Source: JBAYVY01 sp041674345 (GTDB taxonomy: Bacteria; Planctomycetota; Phycisphaerae; Phycisphaerales; Zrk34). Taken from it: 13,212 nt of DNA. Positions 6,516-13,023 of the stretch are shown here, in pieces (the first letter of the stretch is position 1; each line of letters starts with the position of its first letter). Below the pieces are notes generated by a model, which saw only the letters and a program-made list of their open reading frames with translations, had not been told where the DNA came from and made no database searches. The stretch spans positions 1 through 13,212 of the forward strand of contig JBAYVY010000058.1 of assembly GCA_041674345.1 (NCBI GenBank), in the 5' to 3' direction. Position numbers and translations under genes: made by a program.

Positions 6516-7952
6516 ATGCGACTGGCGAAAAACATCGTTGAATCGTTCGGACGCCTGATGACCCAACCGGCCGTCGAACTGACGCGCAAACAGAAAACCG
6601 TCCGCTACTGGACCGACCTGACCCGCCACTGCGCCAGGGAACTGCACTACGACAAAGCCGGGCAAATGGCCGCGGCGCTGACCTATCACACGCTGTTTTC
6701 GCTGATGCCGATGGTCGTGGTGATGCTCGTGGTGTTGGCATCGTTCGTCAGCGACACCGAACGCGAGGGTTTCAAGTCGGACATCATCAACTGGCTGCTC
6801 AATCCCATCACGAAGGAACAAGTCACGCCGTCCGCGGATATCGGCCAAACTCCCGCCGGCAGCGAACATACCGACACTGACAATCCCCAGGTGCTGATCG
6901 ACCTTGAGAAAGAACGCGAATTCGACGAAGCCCGCGCCGCCATCGCCGCATCCCTCCAGCAGGCCATCGATTCCCTTGAAAAAGTCAGCTTCAAAGGCAT
7001 CGGCACCGTCGGCATACTCATCTTCATCTACGGGGCCACCGGCTTGCTCGCCACCATCGAAAAAAGTTTCAACCTGATCTACGGCGTGGCCAAGAGCCGC
7101 CCCTGGTATCTGCGACTGCCTCTGTATTGGACCGCCATCACCCTCGGACCCATCGCCATCCTCGGCGGTCAATTCGCACAAAAATGGTTCATGGACCTCA
7201 TTGACAAAATCCCCTGGACCGGCTGGCTGGTCGGCCCGCTGGTCGTCCTCTCTCCGATCCTCACGATCTGGCTGGCGCTGACGCTGCTGTATCGCTGGCT
7301 GCCCAACACGCGGGTGCAACTGCGGGCCGCGGTCATCGGTGGGTTCGTCGCTTCTCTGATATGGGTTATCGCCATTCAGGGATTGAAGTGGTACTTCGAC
7401 GGGGCCGCGATCAGGGGCATCTACGGCGCACTGGCGCTGCTGCCCTTGTTCCTGCTCTGGCTTTGGGTTTCCTGGCTCATCATCCTGTTCGGCCTGGAAC
7501 TGGCCTATGCCGTCCAAGCCATGAAGGGCCGGCGATTCAAACACCTCGCCCAGAGCCAGGACCTGGTCATCGACGGCTCCTGGCTGATCCCCCTCATGCG
7601 GCACATCGCGCAAACCTTCGAGCAGGGCAAAATCTCGCAGGTCGATCAACTCGCCGACGCGATGAACCTGCCCGCCCGCGTCATCAACCGCATGTTGATC
7701 GCACTGGAAACCGCCAACCTTATCCATCACATCGGCGGCGACGACGAGCGCGGCGGCGGTTACACCCTCGCCAAACCCGCCGACCAGATCAACGCCGCCG
7801 AAGTCCTCCAGGCCGGCGAACAACTCACACCCACCCTCCGTTTCCTCGGCGAAGACCCCGCCTGGTCCATCGTCCAGGAACTGCACACCCAACGACAAAA
7901 CTTCGTCGAACAAACCACCATGGCGCAACTGGCGAAAGCCCCAAAGAGGTAA
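6516..7952 (+). CDS. yihY: YihY/BrkB family inner-membrane protein with C-terminal winged-helix-like domain
   Basis: This is a 478-residue polytopic membrane protein. The YihY/BrkB family has about six helices and no settled biochemical function; the old annotation as RNase BN is wrong. Membrane segments are visible near residues 55-78, 161-185, 203-222, 236-262, 270-292 and 301-333. The family signature AAALTYHTLFSLMPM (52-66) comes early, and GIYGALALLPLFLLWLWVSW (301-320) comes late. Residues 86-158 form a long hydrophilic loop between the first two helices. Residues 345-478 are soluble and resemble a winged-helix or ribosomal-regulator tail (VDQLADAMNLPARVINRML, then a GG-rich wing). The ATG at 6516 follows GGGAG (6504-6508) by 7 bases. 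The tail is found in some family members. Its ligand, if any, is unknown. Confidence 0.9.
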   Translation: MRLAKNIVESFGRLMTQPAVELTRKQKTVRYWTDLTRHCARELHYDKAGQMAAALTYHTLFSLMPMVVVMLVVLASFVSDTEREGFKSDIINWLLNPITKEQVTPSADIGQTPAGSEHTDTDNPQVLIDLEKEREFDEARAAIAASLQQAIDSLEKVSFKGIGTVGILIFIYGATGLLATIEKSFNLIYGVAKSRPWYLRLPLYWTAITLGPIAILGGQFAQKWFMDLIDKIPWTGWLVGPLVVLSPILTIWLALTLLYRWLPNTRVQLRAAVIGGFVASLIWVIAIQGLKWYFDGAAIRGIYGALALLPLFLLWLWVSWLIILFGLELAYAVQAMKGRRFKHLAQSQDLVIDGSWLIPLMRHIAQTFEQGKISQVDQLADAMNLPARVINRMLIALETANLIHHIGGDDERGGGYTLAKPADQINAAEVLQAGEQLTPTLRFLGEDPAWSIVQELHTQRQNFVEQTTMAQLAKAPKR

Positions 7953-7957
7953 TCAAC

Positions 7958-8074
7958 ATGGGAGCCAGCTTCATCGGCCTGATCGTTCTGTCACTCGGCG
8001 GCATCCTCGTACTCGGCCTGGTGTTCGGCCTGTTCTGGTGGATACTCGGACTCGGCGAAAAAGACCGGGAATGA
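7958..8074 (+). CDS. Small single-span membrane protein (38 aa), hypothetical
   Basis: An ATG at 7958 opens a 38-residue frame: a hydrophobic helix (about residues 5-31, with FWW near its end) followed by a charged tail, EKDRE. AAAGAGG at 7943-7949 lies 8 bases before the ATG and overlaps the end of yihY, whose stop is 5 bases upstream. It is therefore likely to be translated from the yihY message. I recognise no family. The good ribosome-binding site, tight spacing and clean membrane-helix composition support it being real. It might be a partner of YihY, but this is inference. Confidence 0.6.
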   Translation: MGASFIGLIVLSLGGILVLGLVFGLFWWILGLGEKDRE

Positions 8075-8158
8075 TGATGAACCACAGAGGCACAGAGCCA
8101 CAGAGAAAACAAAATCAAATTTTTTCTCTCTGTGGCTCTGTGCCTCTGTGGTTCATCA
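8075..8158. repeat. Perfect 32-bp inverted repeat (ACCACAGAGGCACAGAG type)
   Basis: The left arm 8075-8106 and right arm 8127-8158 are exact reverse complements over 32 bases, around a 20-base A/T-rich loop that includes a T-run (8120-8125). The left arm starts right after the stop of the 38-residue gene. The right arm and loop encode the last residues and stop codon of dus. It can fold into a very stable hairpin, could end transcription from both convergent genes, and has the form of a small dispersed or mobile repeat. Confidence 0.85.
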
Positions 8159-9155
8159 CTGCTTCCACTGGATAATGCGCATCGATCACGGCATGCCAAT
8201 CGCTCATCGACTTGACCGCGATGAACGCCTTGGCCACCGTATCACCTTGCGGGTGATGGCGTGAAAACTTGATGCCGAACTTGCGCATCATGCGCGACGC
8301 CGCCGCTTCGCCGTGCGATTTCACCGACAACTCAAAATGTTCGAGCAACACCGCGCGCTGCTCGGCGATCGTCGGCGGGATGATCGGCTCGCCGCGCTGG
8401 AGTTGCCGGGCCTGCCGGAAAATCCACGGATCGCCGATCGCGCCGCGCGCCACGCTCACGGCCTGCACGCCGGTTTGTTCGATCATCTCGAAAATCGCAT
8501 GAGGCGTGAAAACATCTCCCGAACCATAAATGTGAAAACCATTCGCCATCTCGCGGCGATATCGCTTGGTCAATTCCGCCAGAAACGGCCACTTCGACGG
8601 GCCGATATATTTCTGTTGCACCGTGCGCCCATGCACCGTCGCCCCGGCGAATCCCGCTTCCATCGCGCCTTCAAAAATGCGGTAAAAGTTCGCGGTCATC
8701 GCCTCGCTGTCGTCGTATCCCCGACGCAGTTTCAACGTCAGCGGCAAATCGTCGCCCACCGCGTCCTTCACCGCTTTCAAAATATCAATCGCCTCGTCCG
8801 GCGAACTGAGCAGGTGCCCGCCGCGACATCGCTTCTTGATCTTTTTCACCGGGCACGCCAGGTTGATGTCGATCACATCGTAACCCAGTTTCACCAGAAT
8901 CTTCGACGCTTGGGCGATCTCTTTCGGATGCGAACCCATCAGTTGCCCGGCGATCGGATGATCGGCTTCGTCGAGTTCCGCTTCCTTCAGGCCCTTGCCG
9001 CCGTTGATGAGGAACAGGTCGAGCATCGCCTCGGTGACGCAGAACGGGCAACCGTGCCGCCGCGCGACCAACCGCATCGCCGCGTCGGAATAACCCGCCA
9101 GCCCCGCCTGATAAAACGGCGTGGCCGCGGCCCAGGCGAAGGGACCGCCAGGCAA
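8115..9155 (-). CDS. dus: tRNA-dihydrouridine synthase (Dus family), both ends altered by repeats
   Basis: This FMN- and NADPH-dependent enzyme reduces specific uridines in tRNA to dihydrouridine. The TIM-barrel landmarks are present. With the TTG start at 9155 they are: PFYQAGLAGYSDAAMR (residues 13-28), QLMGSHP (71-77), the catalytic Cys101 in DINLACPVKK, Lys142 in LKLRRG, His175 in TVHGRT, GSGDV (211-215), and ARGAIGDPWIF (236-246). The start is unclear. The conserved part begins near 9120, and everything beyond 9155 is repeat sequence. An ATG at 9269 would add 38 residues with no family character, and no candidate has a Shine-Dalgarno sequence. The TTG at the repeat boundary gives 346 residues. 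The last 14 residues, VMNHRGTEPQREKI, are encoded by the 8075-8158 dyad. It is convergent with yihY's small neighbour and divergent from the lipoprotein gene. The subfamily (A, B or C) is not assigned. Confidence 0.9.
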   Translation of the reverse strand: MPGGPFAWAAATPFYQAGLAGYSDAAMRLVARRHGCPFCVTEAMLDLFLINGGKGLKEAELDEADHPIAGQLMGSHPKEIAQASKILVKLGYDVIDINLACPVKKIKKRCRGGHLLSSPDEAIDILKAVKDAVGDDLPLTLKLRRGYDDSEAMTANFYRIFEGAMEAGFAGATVHGRTVQQKYIGPSKWPFLAELTKRYRREMANGFHIYGSGDVFTPHAIFEMIEQTGVQAVSVARGAIGDPWIFRQARQLQRGEPIIPPTIAEQRAVLLEHFELSVKSHGEAAASRMMRKFGIKFSRHHPQGDTVAKAFIAVKSMSDWHAVIDAHYPVEAVMNHRGTEPQREKI

Positions 9156-9280
9156 TGACGAATGACAAAACTCGAATGACGAATGAAATTCCAAATCACA
9201 AGTTCCAACACGTCCGGTTCCGATCCGCGGCGACATTTGAACATTGGTTTTTGGAACTTGATTCGTCATTCGTCATTTAT
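9153..9280. repeat. AATGACGAATGA repeat element with inverted arms
   Basis: AATGACGAATGA occurs at 9154-9165 and 9175-9186, and in reverse at 9266-9277. CAAGTTCCAA (9199-9208) is inverted at 9251-9260. Together they make a composite inverted repeat with a unique centre. The element occupies the spacer between dus and the lipoprotein gene and runs into the presumed start of dus. Confidence 0.7.
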
Positions 9281-9365
9281 CACAGGGGGTTGCCCCGGAA
9301 CACAAAGAACGTCATCATAGTACGGCTCGTGGATCGACTTCGCCAAACCTGAGGCCCGGCTCGTC

Positions 9366-9845
9366 ATGATGAAATCCCAATTCACGCATCTCGTGGTCCT
9401 GTTCGCCATTGCCGCCGCCCTGATCGGCGGTTGCCAGGACGTGAAGGAAGCCATCGTCAGCGTCGCGCCGGGCGGCGAAGCGACCGGCGAAAAGCAGCCG
9501 CCCCGCGTTTATCCAGCCGACATGACCCGCGGCCAGCCCTTCGACATCGAAATCATCCGCGACGGCCGAAAGCGAATCTGGCTCGATAACCGCACCGCTC
9601 AAACCTATCACAACGTCCAACTCTGGATCAACGGACAGTACGGCTGCACCATCGACCAAATCCCCATCGGCGCCGGCCGCGATTTACACCTGGTCGATTT
9701 CATCAATCAGCACGGCGAACAGTTCCCCGTCGGCTCCGTCCTCGAACCCGAAAAAGCCCGCACCGTCGTACTCGCCGACCTCATCCTCGACGGCCAAATG
9801 CACAAACTCTACGTCCGCCTGCCCCCCGACTGGCAGACACCGTGA
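9366..9845 (+). CDS. Hypothetical lipoprotein
   Basis: This is a 159-residue predicted lipoprotein. The N-terminus, MMKSQFTHLVVLFAIAAALI, is followed by GGC, giving a lipobox (IGGC) with lipidation expected at Cys23. If the second ATG (9369) is used, it is Cys22. A proline/glycine-rich linker follows. Then comes a compact domain of about 110 residues rich in aromatic and aliphatic strands (for example RKRIWLDNRTAQTYHNVQLW), which suggests a small beta-sandwich, but I recognise no family. The Shine-Dalgarno candidate TGAGG (9350-9354) is about 11 bases upstream, which is weak. The gene is divergent from dus and lies ahead of recG, separated from it by a repeat. Likely location is the periplasmic side of a membrane; its function is unknown. 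Confidence 0.75.
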   Translation: MMKSQFTHLVVLFAIAAALIGGCQDVKEAIVSVAPGGEATGEKQPPRVYPADMTRGQPFDIEIIRDGRKRIWLDNRTAQTYHNVQLWINGQYGCTIDQIPIGAGRDLHLVDFINQHGEQFPVGSVLEPEKARTVVLADLILDGQMHKLYVRLPPDWQTP

Positions 9846-9946
9846 AATCATTTGGTGATTTGGTGATGTATGATTGGGTGAAATAGCGCCGCTTGCGACT
9901 TGGCATTTTTCACCGAATCACCCAATCGCCTAATCATCAAATTATC
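9846..9946. repeat. TTTGGTGAT-type imperfect inverted repeat before recG
   Basis: The left part (about 9850-9882) is built of TTTGGTGAT units ending GATTGGGTGAA. The right part (about 9908-9944), when reversed, reads as a similar series including GATTGGGTGATTCGGTGAAAA. The element spans the whole spacer between the lipoprotein stop and the recG ATG. Confidence 0.55.
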
Positions 9947-12106
9947 ATGCCCTCACCCGTCCACATCCCACTGACCACCCCCCTGGCCGAACTTGACGGC
10001 GTGACTCCGCGCAAGGCCGCTCTCCTCCATCGGCTCGGCCTCAACACCGTCGCCGATCTGCTCAAACATCTGCCCTACCGCTTCGAGTTCTACGCCGGTC
10101 AATCCCCCATCGTACAACTGCCCGTCGATACCATCGCCACCGTCACCGGCACCGTCGCCAACTGCCGCTGGGTCGGCCCACAATCCCGCACGTTCGGCAA
10201 ACAAGGCAAAGGGCGTTTCCAACTCACCCTCACCGACGACACCGGCTCGCTCGATGTCGTCTTCTTCAACGCCCATTACCTCGTCGGCAAAATCGTCGCG
10301 GGCATGCCCCTCATCGTCACCGGCAAAGTCACCCGCTTCAACGATTACCCCCAAATGGTCAACCCCAAATGGCAATCCGCCCCCGCCCCCGGAAGTTCAG
10401 ATGGCTCAACCGATGGCGTGGCTCATGATGAAAAACTGCGTCCGGTCTATCCCGCCACCGAAAACTTACCCAGCGAACAAATCGCGCAATTCATCGAACA
10501 AATACTTCCGGGGGCGCTCACGCAGATCGACGATCACTTCGATGCCGATTATCGCAAAGCACGCGCCCTGCCCGAACTGGCCGACGCCTATCGCATGTTG
10601 CACGCCCCCGACACCGAAGACGAAGCCAAATCCGCGCGACGCCGCCTGGCCTACGACGAATTGCTGCTGCTCCAGCTCGGCCTGACGATCAACCGCCACT
10701 ACACGCGCACGCAGTTCCGCGCCCCGGCCCTTCGCTGGTCCCCCGCCATCGACAAACATATCCGCGCCCGCTTTCCCTTCATGCTCACCGATGCGCAGGA
10801 CAAAGTCGTGCGCGAACTGGCCGCCGATCTGCAAAAATCACAACCCGCCAACCGTCTCATTCAGGGCGACGTCGGCAGCGGCAAAACCGTCGTCGCGCTT
10901 TACGCCATGCTTCTCGCCGTCGCCGACCGCAAACAAGCCGCGCTCATGGCCCCCACCGAACTGCTCGCCGAGCAACATTTCGCTTCCATCTCCGCCATGC
11001 TCGCCGGCTCCAACGTCCGCCTCGCACTCCTCACCGGCTCCATCCCCCCCGCCGATCGCGCCGCCCTCATCAAACAAATCGCCACTTCCGGGGGTGGGGG
11101 CATCGACATCGTCATCGCCACGCACGCCCTGCTCACCGAATCCGTCCGTTTCAACGACCTCGCCGTCGTCATCGTCGATGAACAGCACCGTTTCGGCGTC
11201 AAACAACGAGCCGCATTGCGCTCCAACAAATCCGCATCCTCCGCCCCTCACGCCTCATCCCTCATCCCTCACACCCTCGTGATGACCGCCACCCCCATCC
11301 CCCGCACCCTCTGTCTCGCGCTCTTCGGCGACATGGACGTCAGCACCATCACCGCCCTCCCCCCCGGTCGCCAACCCATCGACACCCGCGTCGTTTCCCC
11401 CGAAAAAACCGACGAGGTGTACCGCTATCTCGCCAAACGCATCGACAAGGGCGAACAACTCTACGTCGTCGTCCCCGCCATCGACGACAGCCCCGCCCAT
11501 CTCAAAGCCGTCACCTCACACGCCAAAAACATCCAAGACCACTACTTCCGCAATCATAAGGTCGCCGCCGTGCATGGCCGACTCCAATCCGCCACACGCG
11601 ATCGCATCATGCGCCAGTTCCGCGATCATCAAATCGACATCCTCGTCGCCACGACCGTCATCGAAGTCGGCGTCGATGTCCCCAACGCCTCCCTCATGGT
11701 CGTCGAACATGCCGAGCGTTTCGGCCTGGCCCAACTCCACCAACTGCGCGGCCGGGTCGGCCGCGGTTCCAAACGATCGCTCTGCGTTTACATCGCCGAG
11801 CCGACCACCGACGACGCCGCCCAACGCCTCGCCGCCATCGCCAACACCACCGACGGCTTCGCCATCGCCGAGGCCGATTCCAACATCCGCGGCATGGGCG
11901 AACTCATCGGCACCCGACAGTCCGGCCTGCCCCCCCTCCAAATCGCCGACCTCGCCACCGATCTCGATCTCCTCCGCATGGCGCGACGCGACGCCATCGC
12001 ACTCGTCGAAAACGACCCACGCCTTACCCATCCCTCCCACGCCCTGCTCCGCGGACGCCTGGTCAAACAATACGGCCCCGCCCTCGGCCTGGCCGATGTC
12101 ATGTAA
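9947..12106 (+). CDS. recG: ATP-dependent DNA helicase RecG
   Basis: RecG is a branch-migrating superfamily 2 translocase that regresses stalled forks and processes Holliday junctions and R-loops. This 719-residue protein (E. coli 693) has all domains. The wedge/OB region spans about residues 55-145. Walker A GDVGSGKT is at 307-314, DEQH at 411-414, TATPIPRT at 447-454, HGR at 543-545, and the motif V/VI block ATTVIEVGVDVPNA to QLRGRVGRG at 568-607. RGMGELIGTRQSG (648-660) lies in the C-terminal region. The ATG at 9947 fits the family start. A TTG at 9893 would add 18 residues from a repeat, and neither has a clear Shine-Dalgarno sequence. Extra length comes from loops encoded by repeat motifs: residues 145-151, 187-190, 380-385, and 435-442. 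Confidence 0.97.
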   Translation: MPSPVHIPLTTPLAELDGVTPRKAALLHRLGLNTVADLLKHLPYRFEFYAGQSPIVQLPVDTIATVTGTVANCRWVGPQSRTFGKQGKGRFQLTLTDDTGSLDVVFFNAHYLVGKIVAGMPLIVTGKVTRFNDYPQMVNPKWQSAPAPGSSDGSTDGVAHDEKLRPVYPATENLPSEQIAQFIEQILPGALTQIDDHFDADYRKARALPELADAYRMLHAPDTEDEAKSARRRLAYDELLLLQLGLTINRHYTRTQFRAPALRWSPAIDKHIRARFPFMLTDAQDKVVRELAADLQKSQPANRLIQGDVGSGKTVVALYAMLLAVADRKQAALMAPTELLAEQHFASISAMLAGSNVRLALLTGSIPPADRAALIKQIATSGGGGIDIVIATHALLTESVRFNDLAVVIVDEQHRFGVKQRAALRSNKSASSAPHASSLIPHTLVMTATPIPRTLCLALFGDMDVSTITALPPGRQPIDTRVVSPEKTDEVYRYLAKRIDKGEQLYVVVPAIDDSPAHLKAVTSHAKNIQDHYFRNHKVAAVHGRLQSATRDRIMRQFRDHQIDILVATTVIEVGVDVPNASLMVVEHAERFGLAQLHQLRGRVGRGSKRSLCVYIAEPTTDDAAQRLAAIANTTDGFAIAEADSNIRGMGELIGTRQSGLPPLQIADLATDLDLLRMARRDAIALVENDPRLTHPSHALLRGRLVKQYGPALGLADVM
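10379..10396 (+). repeat. RCCCCCGGAAGT motif, copy 4 (18-bp extended form)
   Basis: GCCCCCGCCCCCGGAAGT differs by one base from the 18-base copies at 3260 and 11084. In recG it encodes APAPGS in a low-complexity insertion (residues 145-150) between the wedge domain and the conserved KLRPVYP strand. Confidence 0.85.
10504..10515 (-). repeat. RCCCCCGGAAGT motif, copy 5
   Basis: ACTTCCGGGGGC, the reverse orientation of the motif, lies within recG and is read as LPGA (residues 187-190). Confidence 0.8.
11084..11101 (-). repeat. RCCCCCGGAAGT motif, copy 6 (18-bp extended form)
   Basis: ACTTCCGGGGGTGGGGGC in recG encodes TSGGGG (residues 380-385) between helicase elements. It is the exact reverse complement of the 18-mer at 3260-3277 in the M42 gene. 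Confidence 0.88.
11253..11271. repeat. CCTCATC tandem units inside recG
   Basis: CCTCATCCCTCATCCCTCA is a short tandem repeat of a 7-base unit. It encodes part of the segment SSAPHASSLIPH (residues 431-442) between the DEQH helix and the TATPIPRT motif. Most RecG proteins have a shorter, glycine-containing turn there. Confidence 0.6.
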
Positions 12107-12442
12107 CCACCGCAAGCAGATCCACTTCCGACTGTTTTTCGGAGGCACGCAGATCGAGCCATCGCAGCCGAACCGCCCCACAGCGATCGTGGCGAGAACC
12201 ATCACCCACAAAATGCCACCGCATAACTTCATCACCCCATTGTATCTGCGACTGTCGGTCTTGCACCCGTCCAAACGCGAATTGTCAATCTGGCAGAAAC
12301 CGCGAATTTGCCGGTTTCATATCCGCCCGTCATTTTTGAGTTTGCACAAAACCCCATTTGGCACGGCATTTGACCTTGGCTTGGTGCATCGGCGTCATCG
12401 GGACGCCGGCGTCAAAACCACTATTCCTGAAAGGAGATTCCC
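12107..12442. other. 336-base spacer between recG and the Hsp20 gene, no convincing gene
   Basis: This stretch holds no supported coding region. It contains a weak hairpin after the recG stop (TCCGA...TCGGA, 12126-12142), a sigma54-like site at 12359-12374, and the Hsp20 ribosome-binding site AAAGGAG at 12430-12436. A minus-strand frame starting at 12232 looks like a lipoprotein leader but has no stop before it runs deep into recG. Confidence 0.6.
12359..12374 (+). promoter_or_regulatory. Sigma54-like -24/-12 site upstream of Hsp20 gene
   Basis: TGGCACGGCATTTGAC matches the consensus TGGCACGRNNNTTGCW at every defined position except the final C and W (A and C here). The -24 element is perfect. 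The -12 GC dinucleotide is GA, which would weaken it. It lies about 70 bases before the Hsp20 ATG. An overlapping TTGACC (12371-12376) could instead be a sigma70 -35 box, but no good -10 follows. Confidence 0.35.
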
Positions 12443-12880
12443 ATGTTACCCACTCGTCGAAACCCAACAGCGGCCAGCATCTGGGCGGATCCCTTCGACC
12501 TGCTGCATCGTGACTTCGACCGCATGCTCAGCCGGTACATCGGTGACGACACCTCACTGGCCACCGCGTCTTACCCCATGGATATCTGGGAGGACGACGA
12601 CCATCTCTACGTCGCCGCCGAGTTGCCCGGCTTCACCAGGGATCAGGTGAACGTCACGCTCGAAAACGGCATGCTCAGCATCATCGCCGAACGCCAGCCG
12701 GAGGAAGTCAAGCCCACGCATCACCTGAAGGAACGCCGCTATGCCCGCGTTCAGCGCACCATCTCGCTACCCATCGCGGTGGACGAGAACAAGGTGGACG
12801 CCAAACTCGACACCGGCGTGCTGACGCTGACACTGAACAAACGCGAAGAGGTCAAGCCCCGCAAGATCGAAGTGAAATAA
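12443..12880 (+). CDS. Hsp20 family small heat-shock protein (alpha-crystallin domain)
   Basis: This is a 145-residue ATP-independent holdase chaperone that binds unfolding cytoplasmic proteins in large oligomers. The N-terminal arm (residues 1-43) contains DPFDLLHRDFDRML, which is typical of bacterial Hsp20. The alpha-crystallin domain spans about 44-135: MDIWEDDDHLYVAAELPGF, VTLENGMLSIIAER, ERRYARVQRTISLP, and the GVLTLTLNK signature (125-133). The C-terminal KIEVK carries the IxV-type anchoring motif. Length is normal. AAAGGAG lies 6 bases before the ATG, the strongest ribosome-binding site in the window, which fits a gene needing high induced expression. It appears monocistronic, preceded by a possible sigma54-like site and followed by repeats. 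Confidence 0.95.
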   Translation: MLPTRRNPTAASIWADPFDLLHRDFDRMLSRYIGDDTSLATASYPMDIWEDDDHLYVAAELPGFTRDQVNVTLENGMLSIIAERQPEEVKPTHHLKERRYARVQRTISLPIAVDENKVDAKLDTGVLTLTLNKREEVKPRKIEVK

Positions 12881-12936
12881 CCCCCTCTTTCCCCTCTCCC
12901 TCTCAGGAGGGTTGAAAAGAAGTGTCAGGGTAGGGG
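12881..12936. repeat. CCCTCTCCCTC...AGGGTAGGGG spacer sequence
   Basis: A pyrimidine-rich run right after the Hsp20 stop (12881-12904) is partly complementary to later purine-rich pieces GGAGGG (12907-12912) and AGGGTAGGGG (12927-12936). It could fold as the Hsp20 terminator hairpin, or be another dispersed repeat. Only one copy is present here. Confidence 0.35.
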
Positions 12937-12937
12937 A

Positions 12938-13016
12938 CCGCCGGGTCAAGCAGGCGTAGCGGAAGGGAGGCGAGCGCAGCGAGCCGGACTGAAGCGGAGC
13001 ATGCTTGACCTGGCGG
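12938..13016. repeat. CCGCCRGGTCAAGCA inverted repeat next to transposase remnant
   Basis: Arms 12938-12952 and 13002-13016 match at 14 of 15 bases when one is inverted, around a 49-base centre rich in short palindromic pieces such as GGCGAGCGCAGCGAGCC. It starts just past the stop codon of the transposase-like fragment (13024), so it may be the end structure of that element or a separate hairpin. Confidence 0.6.
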
Positions 13017-13023
13017 CGATTTT

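Noticed and set aside
6459..7928. Long minus-strand open frame opposite yihY
   Set aside because: Composed of Asp/Gln/Gly/His repeats typical of antisense reading of GC-rich genes. yihY has a good ribosome-binding site and membrane topology.
11084..11101. G-quadruplex in the G-rich motif copies
   Set aside because: Only two G-runs are present per copy; four are needed for an intramolecular quadruplex.
11516..12232. Minus-strand frame opening with a lipoprotein-like leader (ATG at 12232, MKLCGGILWVMVLATIAVGR)
   Set aside because: The frame has no stop until 11516 and would lie antisense over about 590 bases of recG. The leader-like stretch could be a fossil gene start, but most of the frame is a by-product of recG codon use and there is no clean ribosome-binding site.
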